Assembly (NCBI RefSeq): GCF_050624435.1
Contig: NC_134539.1
Location: 148,281,525-148,345,524, forward strand
DNA: 64,000 bases
Origin: Tenrec ecaudatus
Lineage: Eukaryota; Chordata; Mammalia; Afrosoricida; Tenrecidae
Reading direction: 5' to 3'
This document shows, one piece after another, positions 23,258 through 34,794 of the stretch (the stretch's first letter is position 1; each line of letters starts with the position of its first letter). Both the position numbers and the translations under genes were made by a program. The notes under the pieces are model-generated. The model was given only the letters and a program-made list of their open reading frames with translations, was not told where the DNA came from and ran no database searches.

Positions 23258-23442
23258 GGAGCCTGGTGACATAGTAGGTTGTGAGTTGGACAATTAACCA
23301 AAAGGTCAGCAGTGTGAACCCACCAGCCACTGTGTACGAGAAAAACAAGACATTCAGCTTTGGTAAAGATTTCATAAACCCTATGGACAGCTCTACTCTG
23401 TTCTATAGGGTCACTGTGGGCCAGAATAACTTCAATGGCAGT
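23258..23442 (+). mobile_element. Afrotherian SINE
   Basis: Complete plus copy from ggagcctggtgacatagtagg to cttcaatggcagtttgg. Its T/G-rich tail runs directly into the (TTGG)n array. Confidence 0.92.
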
Positions 23443-23531
23443 TTGGTTGGTTGGTTGGTTGGTTGGTTGGTTGGTTGGTTGGTTGGTTGGGTGGTTAGTT
23501 GGCTGGTTGGTTGGCAGGCTGGCTGGTTGGT
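23443..23531. repeat. (TTGG)n microsatellite
   Basis: About 89 bp of TTGG repeats, pure to about 23490 and then interrupted (ggtggttagttggctgg). It grew from the 3' tail of the SINE immediately upstream. Open frames through it on both strands (VGWL-type and TNQP-type repeats) are artefacts. Confidence 0.97.
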
Positions 23532-26325
23532 AAGACATGTTATGTATCACTTGGTCACTTCACAGTTTTAGTTTTTAGATGGAATTAAGAGTGCTCCATG
23601 CTCCTCAGCACATAAGTGTAAACTACTGGGAAGAGGATTTGCTTGCTCGATTTCATTGCTCTCTCAATTTTCCTGATTCCTTACCTTTGAAGAGACACAA
23701 TCATCTACAATTATGTTTTTAATCCCTTTCGTTTTTTAGTTTCCAAAATTGAGACTCCCAACGTCGGATAACAAGAGAAAAAAATAGTCTTTTATTACTA
23801 AAATAGGATTTCCGCAGTTGTAGTCTTTAACAACAGAGCATGCATTTATATAAAGTTAACTGGCTACGAAGAAGGGAAAATATTTAGCTATAAACTAGAC
23901 TTACAACTGCATGCCACTATTTCTCCAACCACATCTCTGTTTATTAAATATATATGAAGATAAAACTACAAAAAGCTAGTTATTCCAGTATTTACAGAGA
24001 ACACAGAGTTCTAATTAACTATGTTCCAAATCTCTTTCTACAGCACAATCAAGATAAAGGCGGAATATGATACCGCTAATACTTTGTTGCCCTAGCAACA
24101 AAGGTTAGCACCACCCCCTGTCTGAAACATGAGTTGATGCTTTCAACCAAGCTAGTTTAATGGGGCAAAGGGTGGGCTTTTCTAGGGTCAGCCCTCAACT
24201 GTCTCACTCGGCCACAAGAAAGCTGCTCAAACATTTGCTCACACATTTATTTTTGGGGGGTTTCACCTGAGATTTAATCACTCACTTGTCTTCCTGCCAA
24301 AGTATTTGTGTGAGCAAAACAGGGGCAACCGAATCTAGGCAGAACCTGCTGTTTCTGCTTTTGTTCAAGGGGCCAGCCAGGGAATGACCGATCACTGTGG
24401 TTTTATAATTGAATCGGTAATTGCTTCATGTTCTTTTTCACTCCTCTCTCTTAAAAATCCCTATGGCTTGAGTGCTCTAAGATAAAGAGAACAAGCCACT
24501 TAAAATCCTATTTGCCATCTCCCAAATCTTTAGTGAGGAGAAAACACAAGAGCTTTGTTATATTTGGCTGGATAAAGTTGCACACATAATTTAGGTAATT
24601 GAGGCCAATGAAAAGGGTTGGACTTTTTTTCTCCGAGACACTTTTGTTTTCTGACTGGAGTTAATGGACCTAATTCAGGCACCTATCTTTGCTTATGGAA
24701 TCCCTTGCCAATTCCTTGGCTTTGTTTAGTATGTTCATATGCTAAGACATTCAGAAGTCTGTGATATTTTGCATTATCAAGTTGTGAAGTTGTACACGCT
24801 GTACTTCATCATTCTATGGTTTTGCTGTTCGGATCACTGGGAATGTATAAAGCACGTGTCATTGAATTTCTGACACAGCGTACCTGGGAAATGGGAATAC
24901 CATCCGTTTTATTTACTCCAATAACCAAAATATAATTATGATATTGCTTGGGAATATATATTTTAGGAAACGAGTGGCTATTTAAAAAAGAATCAAACTT
25001 TTTACCTAGGCAGATAAAGCTTTGCAATCTGAATCCAGCTTCATGTTTTCAACTTCTCTAACAAAACTCCAGCTTTTCTCCTTTACAAAGAGGCCTTGCT
25101 CCTGTTTTCCATCTGCAGACAATAGTCCTTTCTCATTATCTTCTTATCCATCTGAGCATGGCCTTCAAAGTTATTGCCCTCTGCCCGTGACTCTACGCCT
25201 CCCCAGACCAATTCAACCCAAGAGGAATATGTCTTCTTTACATCCATTCACAAGGCCTATGTTCTCGCCCACCCACGTGACGCTCATCTATGCTCACACT
25301 CATTTGGCAACATCCGACTGTTACTGAAGCGAATACATCCAGTTTCCTGTTTGTTATAGCTGGTGTACTTGCAGGTTACTAACTTCCTTGAGAGTCAGAT
25401 CATATCTTAGATGTTGTAAATTTGCACACAGTCAGCAAAGAGGTCTAATAAAGAGCACACATTTACTAGCATAGTTTTCATGCACAATTTTCTACCTTGG
25501 TAAGAAATATCTGGGGTTTTGAAAGTATATGAATGGCCATCTAACAGGCAATTATTAGTTTCTCTCCATCTGAAACAAAGACGAGTGAAGAATATTTTGA
25601 AAATGCTTATAAATAACTAGTACAATGAACCAATGGACCAGAGAAATCCTGGCCCCTGTGCACCAGAAACCAAAAGAACTGGATGGTGCCCAGCAACCAC
25701 TGCTGACTACCCTTAAAGGAATCATTGTAGGAGGTCCTGGATAGAGGGGAAGGAAAAGGTAGAACAAAACTCAAGATCATGAACACGGTGAGGTTTACTG
25801 GTCTGATACAGACTTGTGACATCCCCAGGGTTATGGCCCTCTGCTACCCATCAAGCCTGGCACTGAACAATAGGCCTACAAGGTGAACAGTAATGCCAGG
25901 AAGCATATGTACTGCTAAGGACATTCAACCATGTGAGATCAAACGGATACTTGCTCTAGGATAAAGCTCAGAGGCAGGGTTGGGAAAGAAGAAACAGTAA
26001 AAACCATAAACACAGGGAAAAATTGAGAAGACTGCCATTGCACTGTGGGAATTACAGTCAAGGTTGCAAATCAATATGTGTATAAATTGCTGAATAGAAA
26101 GTCAATTTTTTTCCTGTAAACTACAACCCAAATTAAAGCCAAAAGTCTTAACAAAATATTATAGTCAGCAGTCACTAGGAAAAATCAAGTCCTGGGATGA
26201 GCTTGAAAACATTGTGCCGAGTGAGATAAGTAATCACAAAAGGATACATATTATATGTCCTCACTTACATAGAAAGGCAAGAGACAGATGGATAAAGACC
26301 AAAGCATATTACAGGTCACTAGGGG
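23532..26325. other. Longest repeat-poor stretch
   Basis: About 2.8 kb without a recognisable transposon. AT-rich in 23.6-24.0 kb. Contains the X-box motif described separately. No exon or RNA gene recognised. Candidate for unique regulatory DNA. Confidence 0.45.
24086..24099. promoter_or_regulatory. RFX X-box-like palindrome
   Basis: GTTGCC-CT-AGCAAC fits the RFX X-box consensus (GTNRCC, 0-3 nt spacer, RGYAAC) with no mismatch and a 2-nt spacer, within a larger near-palindrome. RFX factors drive ciliary and MHC class II genes. Motif presence alone does not show function, and no promoter or exon is visible nearby. Confidence 0.4.
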
Positions 26326-26540
26326 TGGGAGAGTGGCATAGTGGCAAAGTGATGACGCATTGGGCTGCTAGCCTCAAGGTCAGCAGTTCAAAACCAGCAG
26401 CCAGTTCTGAGGGAGAAAGATGGGGTATTTTGCAACTGCAAACAGTTACAGTCTTGGAAACTCACCAGGGGGAATACTTCCCTGTCTTTCCGGGACACTA
26501 TGAGTTGTCTTTAACTCAATGGCAGTGAGTTTGCTTTTGG
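26326..26540 (+). mobile_element. Afrotherian SINE
   Basis: Plus copy from gggagagtggcatagtggc to gatggcagtgagtttgc-type tail, with a B-box-like gcagttcaaaaccagc. First of two tandem same-strand SINEs. Confidence 0.88.
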
Positions 26541-26553
26541 GAGTGGGGGAGAA

Positions 26554-26750
26554 GGAATCCTGGTGGCCCAATGGTTAAGTACTCAGTTGCTAAGGGTTAT
26601 TGGTTTGGACCCACTACCTGCTGCATAGGAGAAAGATTTGGTGATAGGTTTTCATAAATAAGTACTGGTTTGGAAGTTTTATGAAGCACATCTATACTAT
26701 TCTATAGGGCATCTATGAGTCAGACTTGTTAGTAATGGATTTAGGTTTTT
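26554..26750 (+). mobile_element. Afrotherian SINE, diverged
   Basis: Starts ggaatcctggtggcccaatgg and ends near tatgagtcagacttg. Follows the previous SINE by 13 bp; it may have inserted in its tail. Confidence 0.8.
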
Positions 26751-26754
26751 CAGA

Positions 26755-27050
26755 TCCAGGTGGAGAGGAAGAAAGTCGTGGTTACTGCTTATAGAATACA
26801 GCATTTCTGTTTATGATTATAGAAAAATAGAATTAAGGGTAGGGTTCCACAGCTGGCCATTGTAATTGTTGTTAAGAAATTATACCCTTGTAAGTTGAAA
26901 TGGAAAAGTTATGTGCTAGCCATCTCTAAACCAATGGCCTTCACCCCTCAAACAGAGTACACCTGAACACTGCTTCAACTATGCAGTTTGCTGTCTTGGT
27001 TGGGAGGTTGACAGCCAGTTTCATGAGACACCCAGTTAATTGGCCTATCT
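26755..27050. other. No recognised feature
   Basis: Unique-looking flank of the SPIN element. Its last 8 bp (27043-27050, GCCTATCT) are the left target-site duplication. Confidence 0.5.
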
Positions 27051-28591
27051 CAGTGGTTCTCCACCTTCCTAATTCCATGACATTTTAATACAGTTCCTCA
27101 TATTGTGGTGACCCCCAACTGTAAATGATTTTCATTGCTACTACATAACTGCAATTTTGCTACTGTTATAAATCATAATGTAAATATCTGATATGCAGGA
27201 TGTATTTTCATTGTTAAAAATTGAACATAATTAAAACATAGTGATTAATCACAAAATAATATATAAGTATATATTGTGAAATATTTCTAATCACAGATAA
27301 ATGAAATGTTGGCTGGCAGCATGGTGTAGCATGGGTAACAGTCTTAATTTAACAACAGTAAACTACATTGCTACATTTTGTGACAGTATGCATAAAAAGC
27401 CAATGTCACTGGGAAGGTTGAGACAGCTTCTTTCTCACCAGCTCAGAAATGATCAGGGTAGTCTTTGCAAGAGCACAACGAAGATCATCTTCCACAACAA
27501 GTCTACTTCTGTATTTAGACTTGATTGCCAACAAGTTGGAAAACCCTGTTTCACAAAGATATATTGTTGGAAATGGAAGAAGAAGGCACAATACAGTCTG
27601 AAACAGAACAGGATATGACTGCAAACACTGATCCAGAATTTTGTAACTGGCATTGTAGAGAAATCTGTTCTCATTGCATCGCTGTTAATAAGTTCAATGA
27701 ACTCCTCTTGTGCTGTCTCAGAAACATCTTCAACTTTGACTGTGAGTGGGCAAGTTCAAGTGGGTTATCAGGTAGATTTGGAAAGTACAATGAAATTCTG
27801 TCTGCAAGCATGTGCAAGTGTTCTTTCACAGAAATTATCATCGTAACCCTTTTGTCTGGTTCAATGTCATGTTCCTCAGAGAAAGCAGATAAGGTAGGAA
27901 ACATGTAAATTTCATTTTCATCCAATTTTTTTGACAAAGCTGAAGTGTCATTTGGAATGATTGTCTCTTTTCAGACAAATTGAGGCACGTTGTATTCAGT
28001 CCACGCAGTGATAAATGTAACTTGTTCAAGATGACAAAGATGTCAATCAAGTAACCTATTTTCTGCAGTTCACTTTTATCGCTAAAAAGTGCTTCAAACT
28101 GCGGTCTTGCTTTCCGACTTAAACACATTTTGGGTTGATCACGAAGCTAAAAAACACGTTTTAAAACTTTTCCTCTTGACTACCATCTCACTTCAGTGTG
28201 AAATAGAGTATTATTTGGCGCGTCCAACTCGCCGCACAGTTGCCAATACAGTCGACTCTTTAAAGCGCTCGCCTTTACACAACTGACAGAACTTATGACG
28301 ATTTTCAATACTTCTTGTAACTCTTGTGGCAGCATCTTCACTGCTAATATTTTCCAATGAATCATACAGTGAGCTGCGATAATGTTGGGTGACTCATTCA
28401 GTACCAAACGTTGAAATCCAGATCGACATCCTACCATAGCTGGGCTCCATCTGCGCAAACACCACACACCTTTTCCCAAGAGATCTCATGCTCTCTTAGA
28501 AATGAACCAACTGTCTCAAATCCACCACATGCACTAGTTGTCATTTCAAGAGCTTTGAAAAAAGGAAACTCAGCTTTAAATTCGCCATCAT

Positions 28592-29512
28592 GAAAATTAG
28601 GAGGAAATGGGTAACGAGGGCACGGACACTAATCCACCCAAGGGGAGGATATTGTTTATATTTCCACAGGGAAAGAGGGACCAGACTTCAACCCTGTACC
28701 CCAAGGTATGAATGCAACATTCTGACATGGAGTAGGGAACCAGTGGAGAGTTCTGAGCTTAAAAGTAAACAAGCAACCATCTAGCTCAGAAGCAACAAAG
28801 CCCACATGGAGGAAGCACACCAGCCTGTGGGATCACAAGGTGTTGAAGGGATCAGGTATAAGGCATCATCAGAACAAAAAGAATCTTACCATAGTGAATG
28901 AGGGAGGGAGTGCAGAGTGGAGACCCAAAGCCAATTTGGGGAGGAGACGTGTCAGTCAAGGTGCAAAGTAGCAAGGATTAAAAATACAACTTTCTTCTAG
29001 TTCCTAAATGCTTCCCCCCACTCCCCTTACCCCCCACTATCATGATCCGAATTCTACCTTGCAAATCTGGCTAGAGCAGAGGATGTACACTGGTACAGAT
29101 AGGAACTGGAAACCCAGGGAATTCAGGGTAGATGATCCCTCCAGAACCAGTGGTGTGAGTGGCGATACTGGGAGGGTAGAGGGAGAGTGGGTTGGAAACA
29201 GGGAACCAATTGCAAGGATCTACATGTGATCTCCTCTATGGGGGATGGACAGCAGAAAAGTGGGTGAAGGAAGACGGATAGGGCAAGATATGACACAATA
29301 AAAATTGATAAATTATCAAGGGCTCATGAAGGAGGGGGGAGCAGGGAGGGAGGGGAAAAATGAGGACCTGATGCTGGGGGCTTAAGTGGAGAGCAAGTGT
29401 CTTGAGAATGATGAGGGCAGTGAATGTACAGATGTGCTTTACACAATTGATGTATGGATGGATTGTGATAAGAGTTGTATGAACCCCTAATAAAATGATT
29501 TAAAAATATGAA
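28592..29512 (+). mobile_element. L1 3' UTR, 5'-truncated, inside SPIN
   Basis: Plus-strand L1 3' end: ggtatgaatgcaacattctgac, cactatcatgatccgaattc, cagggagggaggggaaaaatg, and end taataaaatgatttaaaa with polyadenylation signal. It splits the transposase between the codons for ...KDGNF and HDGEF. Gccatc occurs at both junctions (28584-28589 and 29523-29528), consistent with a short target duplication. No L1 ORF remains. Confidence 0.82.
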
Positions 29513-29985
29513 TAAATAAAGTTGCCATCCTTAATATACTTCATGTAAACCAGTAACTGTGAACAGTATGCAATGTTGGTAGATTCATCAAGCTGGATGC
29601 TAAATACTGGAAATGAAGCAGATTTAATTTCCTGGACCCCCTGATCAAGGATATCAGCAGACATGTCATCTCTTCTTCTGCAGACAGTATCGTTAGATAA
29701 GGAAATGGCACTCAATTTTGTAACAAATTTGTCTCTGATCATAACTCAGTGTCTTCAGCTAATGGCAACAGTAAATCCTCAGCAGTGGAGTGAAGTTTCA
29801 TAGCTCTGGCCATTCTGAGTGCCACCAAATATGAAGCTTCAATGGCTGCTACGTTTTGTTTGTGGGAATTGTCACCAGTGTCAAGTCTGGCTCTCTTAAA
29901 TCCACCAACTTTGCTTCTAAAATGATTGGTCTCCTTGCCGCCAAAGCTTGAATGCTTGCTATCAAATGGTGTTTTAGTTTGTTCA

Positions 29986-30027
29986 GCTTCACAACAAATA
30001 ACACATGCTTCACAACAAGTAACACAT
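29986..30027 (-). repeat. 21-bp tandem duplication in transposase
   Basis: Two 21-bp units (29986-30006 and 30007-30027) differ at one position. They encode a doubled CV(T/I)CCEA on the minus strand. The duplication disturbs Cys spacing in the putative BED zinc finger. Confidence 0.85.
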
Positions 30028-30833
30028 TGCAGTTTCTCAATTCCTGCTGTAATTATTGAAGTGAAACCATGCTGTAAAAACATTCTCACTATATTTTCTT
30101 TGCTTAACGTTCTTCTCTACGTGATCCATTGTCATGGGATGGTTTGCTAATGAAAATAATATATAACAATAGCTTTAATAATACAAAAGATGATACGTGG
30201 CATAGTTCAGTCAATACAGTTCATTAAAGTTTCCCATGATTTAAAATTCTCTGTTGTTTTTGTTTTACATACCTGTTAATATCACAAAGGACAGTATTCA
30301 CAGCAACCACAACTTAATATAAAAAGCTCAATCAGTATCCATAGTTCCCATGGTACAGATATATATATTTTTGTAGTAGTTGATGATTTTAAAGTACATG
30401 ATTTTCCATTTACCTAGTAATTATAATTCATGAAGTATCATTTTACCTCCAATATTGCTGCTTTCAACACACTAGCTGCTTTTAACAGAGTAGCTGTTTA
30501 CAACACAGCAGTTGCTTTCTACACATCTTCCCTCTACACATGTGTGACTGGTTCATATAAGCACATTATGGCACCAACCCTGTCACATACACCTGTATTT
30601 GTACGGGGTGTATGTGATGGGATTGACGTGATGATGTCATCATGCTGGGTACTTATATGTGGGCATGTCTGCATGTGGGTGGACCCGCCTGGAGATGGAT
30701 AAAGGAGTGGTGTCTGGGATCCTAAGACCATAGGGAATATGTGTTTTCTGATGGTTTTAGGTGACCCCTGTGAAAGGGTCATTTGATCCCTAAAGGGGTC
30801 ATGACCCACAGGTTGAGAACTGCTGGCTTATCT

Positions 30834-32030
30834 GCAGTTAGTGCTTCTGTTCTGCCCTCTAGCTGATTGCATAGTGTCTGAAGTCTTAGAAGTTTGAAAG
30901 CTGCATCCAAACACATTAATTGGCTCTATTCACTGAGAGCAGCAGAGGAAGAACCAGAGTCAGGGTTGAGAGAAAGGTATGGAACATGTAAGAATTACCT
31001 CTATGAACTGCTTCCTTTTTTTTTCCCAGGAGTTAAAAAAAATTGCATGGTACCTAACTATTATTACTGAGCATTTGGATCAAAGATTCCATAGAAGAAT
31101 TCTGATCCAAAGAGAGGAAATGTAGAACAGAATTTTGAATTCTCATGGACTCCAAACTTTCCAGAACTGTGAAGGGGGATAAACCCCTGAAACTGGTACT
31201 TCCAGATAATCTTTTAAATGTCACCAAAATTATCCCCAGAGGTCTTCTTAAAATCAACCAACAGCTTAGTTTAACTTTAAAAAGAAAGTGGCTTTAGTGT
31301 TATGCTCTTTTAAGGACTAGCTAGCTACATGGGATCTAATAGACACAAGGAACAAAAGGTTTGATAAAGAAGCTTAAGAGGTGGTGAGTTTATGTTGAGG
31401 AAGGAAGACTGACTCAGAAAGGGAGACTGGCCATCCTTGCCCAACGTGAAGGATGTAACTGAATTATACACGAGGAAACTTAGCATGGTGTCTGTGTTGC
31501 TGTGCATGTACTCAATAACAACCTTTTTAAAGCTTTGAGAGCATATACCCAAAAAGTAGACCAAGAGTACATATTTGGGGGTTAGAATGGGACAAATAAG
31601 AATAAAAAATTAGGATAAGTACCATAAAGAACAGTAACTTAAAGTATCTATTTAAAAGCACATTGGGTTAGAGTATAACAGACCCCTCTTCTTTTTCTTC
31701 TACTTTTTAGGTTTGTGTCTATGGTGTTAATAGTGTCCATTTTCATACAGAATCAAGTTCTCTACAATGCATTTCACATATGTTCTTGTTACCTTAAGTC
31801 TGGGTATTCACAAGTACAGAATAGACTATATCGGCCAGATATACGCCCTTTGTAATCTATAGCTACTGTACTTTGTTAAAGAGCAACCCTATAAGATTTT
31901 CAACACAACTTGATAATATACTTGTGCAGGAGCAGTGAGTTATTGAATGTGGCTCTTCTATCCAAAGTCTCTAACTCCAACTAAAGGCCTTTCCTGCATG
32001 AGTCTGGTAAGAAGGTGGGGGAAGATACTG
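30834..32030. other. No recognised gene
   Basis: Unique-looking and AT-rich. No repeat family identified. Confidence 0.4.
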
Positions 32031-32034
32031 TTAA

Positions 32035-32640
32035 GATTCACCTATGAGTAATTGTCAATGGGGTTCTGTGGCGTGACACCCTGCTGTGTATACAGTGAGC
32101 CCTCTGGGAAGCAGGAGGAGGGAACTCATTATGAGTAAGACCCAAGAATGGAGTACACTTTTGAACCTGAGATCCCTGCACACGGAACCAGAAGACAGCT
32201 CTAACACCAGAGGAGCATTGGCAGAAGCAGGAACCAGAGCGTGTACTGGAGTGATGGACTGTCCATCCCAAGAAAAAGAACGATGCTTTAGTGCAGGAGG
32301 CTGGCTTGTGGAGCAGGGTGCCTCAAGGCATTTATTTGGGAAAGTTGGACTTGCTGACTCAAGGAAATAGAGCCCAGTGTTAGGGCTGAGGCTCAGTGAG
32401 TCTCTGGAGTGCCTCTGGGCACTTAGTTCACAGAGCTGAATGCCCTCGGGTTAAGGGTGACATCAGAGGGGTATGCCCCCCCTGAGCAACTTTTAGCAGA
32501 CCTGACACTGTCAAGTGGCCCAGTAAACAACTACCCTGAGCTTTTCTCACTGGAATTACAATGGGTCAACGTTCTTAATAAACCTTTTAGTCATGAATTT
32601 TGCCTATGAGTTTCTGTGGAGCCATTGAGATGTATATTAG
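32035..32640 (+). mobile_element. LTR- or retroposon-like block, unclassified
   Basis: An about 600-bp block of LTR-like design: GC-richer body, then tcttaataaaccttttagtc at 32574-32593 with AATAAA, then gagtttctgtggagcc. A 94-codon plus ORF (32086-32370) has no recognisable domain. I cannot name the family and saw no target duplication. Confidence 0.3.
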
Positions 32641-32853
32641 AACCGAGAGGTAAAATATAGAACATTAATTAAGTCAGTGTAGTCTGGCTTAGACAGTTAG
32701 ATACCTTTTATACTGTTGGAAGGAATTAAACTAGCTACTAGTCTATCAATTTTCAATGACTGAAATGTTGTAAAAACTTTCTCAGAGAGAGCGGGAATAA
32801 AACATGGCCGACAATTTCAAATGTTGTCAAATAAACTTCCAAGGGTGGGTATG

Positions 32854-32854
<1 letters not shown>

Positions 32855-32895
<41 letters not shown>

Positions 32896-32915
32896 CGATG
32901 ACGAAGAAGAAGAAA
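32855..32915 (+). repeat. (GAT)n microsatellite
   Basis: About 13 perfect GAT units, then imperfect GAC/GAA units (gacgatgacgaagaagaag). Confidence 0.97.
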
Positions 32916-33161
32916 TGAGAGTCCACACTTTTCTCAGAAGAGCAGAAAAACACCAAAACACCATGTAGCAAATGGTAACTTGTTCCTTTCATTCCTATAC
33001 AAAATATTCAATGATCCTTTAGTTTATGTTGACCATCCTTATGTGGCAAAATAATTGAGGGTGGAAGTATTTTTTTAAATTTATAGCGTTTGAATGCCAT
33101 TCCTTTCTAGAGGCCTGAGCTGCCTAGCTTTCTGTGATTTTTCCCTACCAACTGAAATCCC
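32916..33161. other. No recognised feature
   Basis: Nothing identified between the microsatellite and the following SINE fragment. Confidence 0.4.
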
Positions 33162-33275
33162 AAGGAGTCTTAGTGGCAAGTAGTTAAAGCAATCAGCTGC
33201 TTACCATAAAGTCAATGGTATGTCTCATCAGCCACTGTGTAATAAATTCATAAAGATTTTCCGCCTTGGGAGCCT
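33162..33275 (+). mobile_element. SINE 5' fragment
   Basis: aaggagtcttagtggcaagtag head through cagccactgtgtaataa. The 3' third is missing. Confidence 0.65.
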
Positions 33276-33342
33276 TTGGAATCAACAAGACAGTCGTGCA
33301 TTTTGACATCATAAAGCCTGGCTAGTAAGCAGGCCACTTTGT

Positions 33343-34033
33343 CGTTGTTAGGTGCTGTCACGTTGATTCTGACGCATAGCACCCCTATGTACCACACAAC
33401 AAAACACTGGTCCCCTACCCTGGACCATGCCCACAATCATTGAGAGTCTTCCTCTTTTGTTTGCCCTTACACTTCTCTTGGCATGATACCCTTTTCCTTG
33501 ACTGGTCTATCTTGATAACATGTTCAAAGTATGTGATAGAAATTCTTACCATCCCAGTTTCTAGAGAGCATTCAGGCTGTACTTCTAAGGCACATTCGTT
33601 TGTTCTTTTGGCAGTCCATGACACTTTCAATATTCTTCACCAGCCTCATTCTTCAAAGGCATCCATCCTTCCTCAGTCTTCCTTATTCAAGGTCCATCTT
33701 TCACTTGCCTGTGAGATGAGTGAAAATCTCACAGCTGGAGTGAGGCACACCTTAGTCCTCAAACAAATCTCCTTGCTCTTCAACCCTTTAAAAGAGAGCT
33801 TGTGCCGCAGATTTACCCATCGCCACAAGTCATTTTATTTCTTGACTGCGGTTTCCATGAGTATTGATTGTGGATTGAAGCAAGATGAAACCCTTGACAA
33901 CCTCATAGCTTTCTCAGTTTATTCTGAAGTTGCCTATTGGCCCAGTTGTGAGGGTTTTTTGTTTCCTTTACATTGAGCTGTAATCCAGACCGACAGCTGG
34001 CATCCTTGATCTCCAACTGCAAACGTTGCAAAG
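33343..34033 (-). mobile_element. RTE-clade LINE, 3' third
   Basis: Minus-oriented, starting at the 3' tail (gttgttaggtgctgtcacgttg). Its minus-strand translation (33415-33630) contains AKRTNE, EVQPECSLE and ITYFEHVIKIDQS, the RTE C-terminal region. It extends to the region just after the reverse transcriptase core (gagctgtaatccagaccg). The 178-codon plus ORF at 33440-33976 is antisense to it and not a gene. Confidence 0.85.
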
Positions 34034-34790
34034 CCTCCAAACTGATCATAAAAGAATATATAAAATTCTCATTTATGTTTCACAAAGAGGAAAGCAAATG
34101 ACAAATAAAAGACGAAAATAAAGGACCAACTACTTGTGGATTGAGGAAATGTGAAAGCTATGAGGTGTTCTCAGAAATAGTCCTATAACACTGGGAAAAC
34201 AGAGAGCCAGGTATTGATGCAAGAACTTGTGATTCATGTTTTCTACCACAATTTCTCTGGGGTCTAAGCCAACCAGCATATTCATCTACATATTTCAGAC
34301 TTCTTAGCCTAAGAGAAATAACAAAATAACATTTATGTTTATTTAAGGTTCTAAATAAAAATGAAGATAAAAGTAAACATCAGTGAGTTAGATTTTATGG
34401 ACTTGGCCAAGACTGTCTTTTGGTGCACATTTTCCAGTGAATCTAGCAATATTTTCAAGTAGAGAGGTCAGAGACAGAGTTAATTGACTTTTCAATGAGT
34501 CAAACTGTTTACAATACTGAAAAAAATTGTATTGATAGGTAGTCTTGAATTTGTATAGTTGAGAAGTTGTACAAGTTGGAAGAATCCAAAATCTGTTAGT
34601 ATTATGTAATAAAAAATGTGATATGTGACACACACTCTCTATACATTGTCTATATGCATACACTGTATATATAGGGTCCCTCTCACTATCTCTCTCTACT
34701 CGCTCTGAGTTAGTGTACCCAGTGACATCTGGGAAAGTTCTCTCTGGTCAAAACTAATATTTTCATTAAAATATTTTCTCTCAAAACTCA
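34034..34790. other. No recognised feature
   Basis: AT-rich unique sequence. Short pyrimidine-rich run at 34678-34705. Confidence 0.4.
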
Positions 34791-34794
34791 TTTG

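Larger units (their letters stand above)
27406..30129 (-). pseudogene. hAT (SPIN) transposase, frameshifted and L1-interrupted
   Basis: Would cut and paste hAT-family DNA. A likely start ATG is at 30129. The N-terminal BED-finger-like region (about 29985-30080) is damaged by a 21-bp tandem duplication. The central part carries the LDEST motif (Asp codon 29587-29589), then the L1 insertion, then a CADGA motif (Asp codon 28449-28451) next to a 1-bp deletion. The C-terminal dimerisation region has YLCETGFS (Glu codon 27550-27552), with stop codon at 27406-27408. All three presumed D-D-E acidic codons survive, but at least five frame changes separate the pieces (30129-30090, 30089-29739, 29742-29500, 28479-28180, 28128-27938, 27937-27671, 27624-27406). 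It cannot make an active enzyme. Confidence 0.9.
27051..30825 (-). mobile_element. SPIN-type hAT DNA transposon, near full length
   Basis: Bounded by inverted repeats (cagtggttctccacc at 27051 and ggttgagaactgctg at 30811-30825). It is flanked by an 8-bp duplication with one mismatch (GCCTATCT 27043-27050, GCTTATCT 30826-30833), both diagnostic of hAT transposition. The total is 3.78 kb, of which about 0.9 kb is a later L1 insertion, leaving about 2.85 kb as expected for an autonomous SPIN. The terminal sequences match the 189-bp MITE at 9698. The minus strand carries a decayed transposase. SPIN is known for horizontal spread among tetrapods including tenrecs. Confidence 0.92.

Noticed and set aside
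23203-23571. ORFs with TNQP and VGWL repeats
   Set aside because: Translation of the (TTGG)n microsatellite on both strands.
32855-32915. CRISPR-like direct repeats
   Set aside because: Simple GAT microsatellite without spacers; no array-like structure anywhere in the window.
33440-33976. 178-codon plus-strand ORF, the longest in the window
   Set aside because: It is antisense to an RTE LINE whose minus-strand translation carries RTE C-terminal residues, so it is a shadow ORF.
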